64,000 bases of DNA, from positions 1 through 64,000 of the forward strand of contig JAIBEY010000093.1 of assembly GCA_019459525.1 (NCBI GenBank). Reading direction: 5' to 3'. Shown here piece by piece: positions 61,334-64,000 of this stretch. Position 1 is the first letter of the stretch. Every line of letters begins with the position of its first letter. Origin of the DNA: Prolixibacteraceae bacterium (GTDB lineage Bacteria; Bacteroidota; Bacteroidia; Bacteroidales; Prolixibacteraceae). The translations under genes were made by a program, and so were the position numbers. A model generated the notes under the pieces. It worked only from the letters and a program-made list of their open reading frames with translations, did not search any database and was not told the origin of the DNA.

Positions 61334-61927
61334 ATGATACATCCAGTCCTTAAGTTTTTGGCAGAACAACTAAATACCTATATCGAAGAGGTGAAAAAAC
61401 CTGGCGATATTCTTGAAGCGCCTTACGTTATCCTTCAGAATATTTCGAGGCTGGATGAGGATGCGGTTAAAACAACCAATAGAGTTCTGATTTCTCTGGT
61501 GAATATTTCAGAAGAATCGACCATGAAAAATAACCCGGATTATGCTTTGACCAGAAACAATCTGGTCAATTACAGCAATCCGCCAATCAACCTGAACTTG
61601 TTTATCATGATTACGTCATTCATGACAAATTATGAAAATGCACTCATTTACCTTTCTCATGCCATCACATTTTTTCAGGGCAAATACTCTTTTACATTAA
61701 AAGACAGCACCACTGAAGTGGAAGGTTTGCCTGATGATTTCCACATTATCCTCGACCTGTACAATCTTGGTTTTGAACAATTAAACTATGTATGGAGCAC
61801 TTTCGGCGGGAAGCAACATCCGTTCGTTTGTTTTAAGGTCAGGCTGATTAAAATGGAACGAGAAAGTACACGAGAAATTCATGGAGTTATTAAAGAAGTA
61901 CAGATTGATGGTCGAAATAAAAAGTAA
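61334..61927 (+). CDS. DUF4255 / Pvc16-like tail-terminator protein
   Basis: A 197-residue DUF4255 family protein, the cap (tail terminator) of extracellular contractile injection systems (Afp16/Pvc16) and some R-type tailocins. The core starts MIHPVLKFLAEQLNTYIEEV and has the family strand PYVILQNISRLDEDAVKTTN (about 29-48), NPPINLNLFIMITSFMTNY (about 83-101) and DFHIILDLYNLGFEQLNYVW (about 133-152). It begins an operon with an unknown protein and a tail sheath on the same strand, which confirms the assignment. The protein has no signal peptide, as expected for a particle that assembles in the cytoplasm. Confidence 0.9.
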   Translation: MIHPVLKFLAEQLNTYIEEVKKPGDILEAPYVILQNISRLDEDAVKTTNRVLISLVNISEESTMKNNPDYALTRNNLVNYSNPPINLNLFIMITSFMTNYENALIYLSHAITFFQGKYSFTLKDSTTEVEGLPDDFHIILDLYNLGFEQLNYVWSTFGGKQHPFVCFKVRLIKMERESTREIHGVIKEVQIDGRNKK

Positions 61928-61956
61928 GGTATAAATCATGTAAATCAAATTACCCA

Positions 61957-63165
61957 ATGAGTCAGATCCTTCTATACAAAAGTCTTTTCGAGGTAAATAT
62001 CCTGCACCATTTCTTCCTGAATAAAGGAGAACAGGAATGGGACAAGATGAGTCAGGAGGACAAAGATAGAATGGAATCCAAATCTGACATTCGGGAGATT
62101 TTTGATATAATACCAACGCAGGAAAGCACAAAGGCGCTGAGTTCACATAACTGCATTTTCAAAAAAACAGCCACGGGTATTTTGGTGGGCATTAAGGCGA
62201 AACCTGACGAACTAAATCCGGGGAAGTTCAACTCTTTTGTTCCGCTGGCTGATAATCTGACATTCCGGTTTCTGGTTAAACTGAAAGATTTGAATTTCAT
62301 GAACTACACCGCACTTCCGTTACAGGGAAACCAGGACAAAATATTCGTATTCAGCAACAGTCTGAACATTACTTCGAATACTTTTCCTTCGCTAAGCGCC
62401 ATTCCTCCTGTTTTTAAACCGGGGAATACGTATTTGCCAGGCGATATGCTTTCAGATAATGCCAATAACCCAACGAAATTATTTACAGCACTTGTAAAAA
62501 CCGGCAATAACCCTACCCTATCTGCTGACTGGCTCACCGAAAATGGAAATATCACTACACCCCTGAGTTATGTGAATGTGAATGACAGTTATCCGGTTGC
62601 AAACGGATTTTTCACTTATACCATGAAGGTGAAGGATGCAAAACCAATTGCAACTATGAAGAATTCATCGGGTTTCACGATTCAGCCTAAAATGGAAGTT
62701 CTTCCAGGCGACTTTCAAACACTGCAGGTTGATCTGTTAAAATATCCGCAGGGAATCTATTCCATCCATATCGATAGCGATGACCCGACTTATAAAGACG
62801 ATATTACCTTCTATCTTCTTCAGGGAAGTGAAACACCGTTCGCACTAATCGAAATCAAGGTAAAAAGTAAACAGTCCGCATATGATTTGTTTAGTCAGGG
62901 CAATTTGCTTTCGCCCACCTACGAAATTCGGTTCCGCAACCGGCGCACGCATTGGCGCTATTTGGGAAAACTTTTCAATCCACCATATGTGCTCGAAAAT
63001 CCACTGCCACTTACCCGCTACGGCAATATTGAGATCATGAAACCTCCCGAACCGGAAGATACCAAAACGATTATGCTTCCTAATCCATCGGTTAGCTTAA
63101 TAAAAGCTGAAGCTTTAATCCATACGGAAGAGAAAAAATACTATTCAGAAATTCATATTAATTAA
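61957..63165 (+). CDS. Unknown contractile-injection-system protein, 402 aa
   Basis: An unrecognised 402-residue soluble protein between the DUF4255 and sheath genes. The N-terminal part (about 1-40, VNILHHFFLNKGEQEWDKMS) is helical and acidic. From about 60 it is beta-rich with Asn-, Pro- and Gly-rich loops (KPGNTYLPGDMLSDNANNPT, PYVLENPLPLTRYG). Strands such as QGIYSIHIDSDDPTYKDDIT look like an immunoglobulin-like or fibre domain. There is no catalytic motif. Position suggests a structural or baseplate/sheath-linked component special to Bacteroidota systems, possibly host-contact or anchor related. Real gene by context and codon use. Confidence 0.75.
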   Translation: MSQILLYKSLFEVNILHHFFLNKGEQEWDKMSQEDKDRMESKSDIREIFDIIPTQESTKALSSHNCIFKKTATGILVGIKAKPDELNPGKFNSFVPLADNLTFRFLVKLKDLNFMNYTALPLQGNQDKIFVFSNSLNITSNTFPSLSAIPPVFKPGNTYLPGDMLSDNANNPTKLFTALVKTGNNPTLSADWLTENGNITTPLSYVNVNDSYPVANGFFTYTMKVKDAKPIATMKNSSGFTIQPKMEVLPGDFQTLQVDLLKYPQGIYSIHIDSDDPTYKDDITFYLLQGSETPFALIEIKVKSKQSAYDLFSQGNLLSPTYEIRFRNRRTHWRYLGKLFNPPYVLENPLPLTRYGNIEIMKPPEPEDTKTIMLPNPSVSLIKAEALIHTEEKKYYSEIHIN

Positions 63166-63183
63166 TTTTAAACAGGAAATCAC

Positions 63184-64000
63184 ATGGCAACTACTTACAA
63201 AACTCCCGGTGTTTTTGTCGAAGAAATCCCCAAATTACCACCGTCTGTAGCCCAGGTTGAAACAGCATTACCTGCTTTTGTCGGCTACACAAATAAAGCA
63301 GACGAAATCGCTCCCGGCGATTTGATCAACAAGCCAAAACGAATTGGGTCATTGGTTGAGTTCGAACAGTTCTATGGAACGGGCCCATCGCCTGAAGTTA
63401 CGGAGGTAAATATTGACAGCAATAACAATTTTACTTCTGCCACTGTAAAAAACACATTCTTCATGTACGACTCGCTGCGCATGTTTTATGCCAATGGCGG
63501 CGGCGATTGTTACATTGTTTCTGTAGGCAAAAGCGAAAAAGCTACAACTATTTCAAAGAGTAATTTTACTACCGGCATTGATGAGTTGCGTAAAGAAGAT
63601 GCACCAACCATCATTTTATTTCCTGATGCAGCAACATTGGGAAATTCTGAACTGGCAGAAGTTCAGCAGGCTGCATTGTTACAATGTGCCGATCTGGGCG
63701 ACCGTGTCGGACTTTTTGATGTAAAACAAGATGATCCGCTGGGAACCAATTTCAGGAACAATATTGGCATTAACAATTTAAAATACGGCGCTGTTTATTC
63801 GCCCTGGCTAAAGGTAAACCTACCCAAAGCAATTAAATACACCGATGTAAAAAGTGTGATCAAACGGGCAGGCATTTCCGTTCCGCTTTCAGGCCTTACT
63901 TCCGATGTTGAAGTTCAGGGTTTAATCACTGAATTGGAACAGGCCTATGCGGATGTGGCCAATATTGAAACTAAAACAAAGGTTTTAAGTCCACCCAACG
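63184..64000 (+). CDS. Contractile tail sheath protein, 3' end cut by window edge
   Basis: The first 272 codons of a tail sheath (Afp/PVC and phage-like sheath family). The start is the ATG at 63184. The N-terminus TYKTPGVFVEEIPKLPPSVA with TALPAFVGYTNKADE (about 4-40) is the sheath handshake arm. A YANGGGDCYIVSVG segment (about 104-117) and DAPTIILFPDAATLGNSELA are family-like, and LKYGAVYSPWLKVNL follows. Sheath subunits polymerise around the tube and contract to drive it through the target membrane. The rest of the gene, and further genes of the system, lie outside the window. Confidence 0.9.
   Translation, partial: MATTYKTPGVFVEEIPKLPPSVAQVETALPAFVGYTNKADEIAPGDLINKPKRIGSLVEFEQFYGTGPSPEVTEVNIDSNNNFTSATVKNTFFMYDSLRMFYANGGGDCYIVSVGKSEKATTISKSNFTTGIDELRKEDAPTIILFPDAATLGNSELAEVQQAALLQCADLGDRVGLFDVKQDDPLGTNFRNNIGINNLKYGAVYSPWLKVNLPKAIKYTDVKSVIKRAGISVPLSGLTSDVEVQGLITELEQAYADVANIETKTKVLSPPN

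Overview
The window looks like a chromosome segment from a member of the Bacteroidota, probably an anaerobic or facultative marine-type lineage near Prolixibacteraceae/Marinilabiliales. The lineage is inferred from family content only: DUF4954, FadL/OmpP1-type barrels, the creD plus HTH_34 module, a GRP-type ribose permease with ADP-ribosylglycohydrolase, few Shine-Dalgarno sites, and a TAnnTTTG-like promoter box. No rRNA, tRNA or CRISPR array was seen.

Layout. 1-4.8 kb: housekeeping genes on the minus strand (tilS cut by the window edge, pepT, a hypothetical gene, proS). 4.9-12.1 kb: plus strand, with a Ser/Gly/Tyr-rich lipoprotein, a FadL-type barrel, and a four-gene operon (small protein, methyltransferase, DUF4954, nagB) ending in a hairpin. 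12.1-16.2 kb: DUF4395 membrane protein, DUF885 peptidase, a 141-bp MITE-like element, and an ECF sigma factor with a membrane protein. 16.2-19.2 kb: a small accessory (defence-type) island of RhuM plus a putative AbiC-like abortive-infection protein, each preceded by the same hairpin plus leader, with a 21-bp-phase tandem array in front. 19.2-25.9 kb: an ABC exporter whose FtsX-type permease reads through in one frame except for two TAA codons 23 codons apart, then DUF1697, the ATPase, an MBL hydrolase and a glycosyltransferase.

26-43.7 kb: a long minus-strand block of six PQQ-like beta-propeller proteins mixed with ThuA, an NHL protein, a shortened isochorismatase-family hydrolase, and redox proteins (a fused NuoE-NuoF-ferredoxin flavoprotein, a GltD-like iron-sulfur flavoprotein, NapH-like and NapG-like ferredoxins, a 71-residue Tat-type Cys protein). 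The soluble pair resembles the cores of electron-bifurcating transhydrogenases; the membrane and periplasmic partners may link it to the envelope. 44-49.2 kb: a ribose/nucleoside salvage operon (GRP permease, nucleoside hydrolase, ADP-ribosylglycohydrolase, ribokinase) and a lone receiver protein.

49.3-57 kb: a helical hypothetical protein, a TGATG-coupled Cu/Zn permease and isoprenylcysteine-methyltransferase-like protein, the creD/HTH_34 module with two copies of a palindromic operator, and a Kv-type channel with a zinc-ribbon tail. 57.1-60.7 kb: the best candidate for a new system, a radical SAM/SPASM peptide maturase preceded by a 31-codon Cys-containing gene absent from the supplied ORF list, followed by a fused thioredoxin-thioredoxin reductase and preceded by an ArsM-like methyltransferase. 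61.3-64 kb: the start of an extracellular contractile injection system (DUF4255/Pvc16-like cap, unknown protein, tail sheath cut by the edge).

Across the whole window many intergenic gaps are built from degenerate tandem words of exactly 7 bp (8 bp once, 21 bp once). Each gap has its own word, and several are arranged as inverted arms that can fold. A second family of two-hairpin REP-like elements occurs three times.
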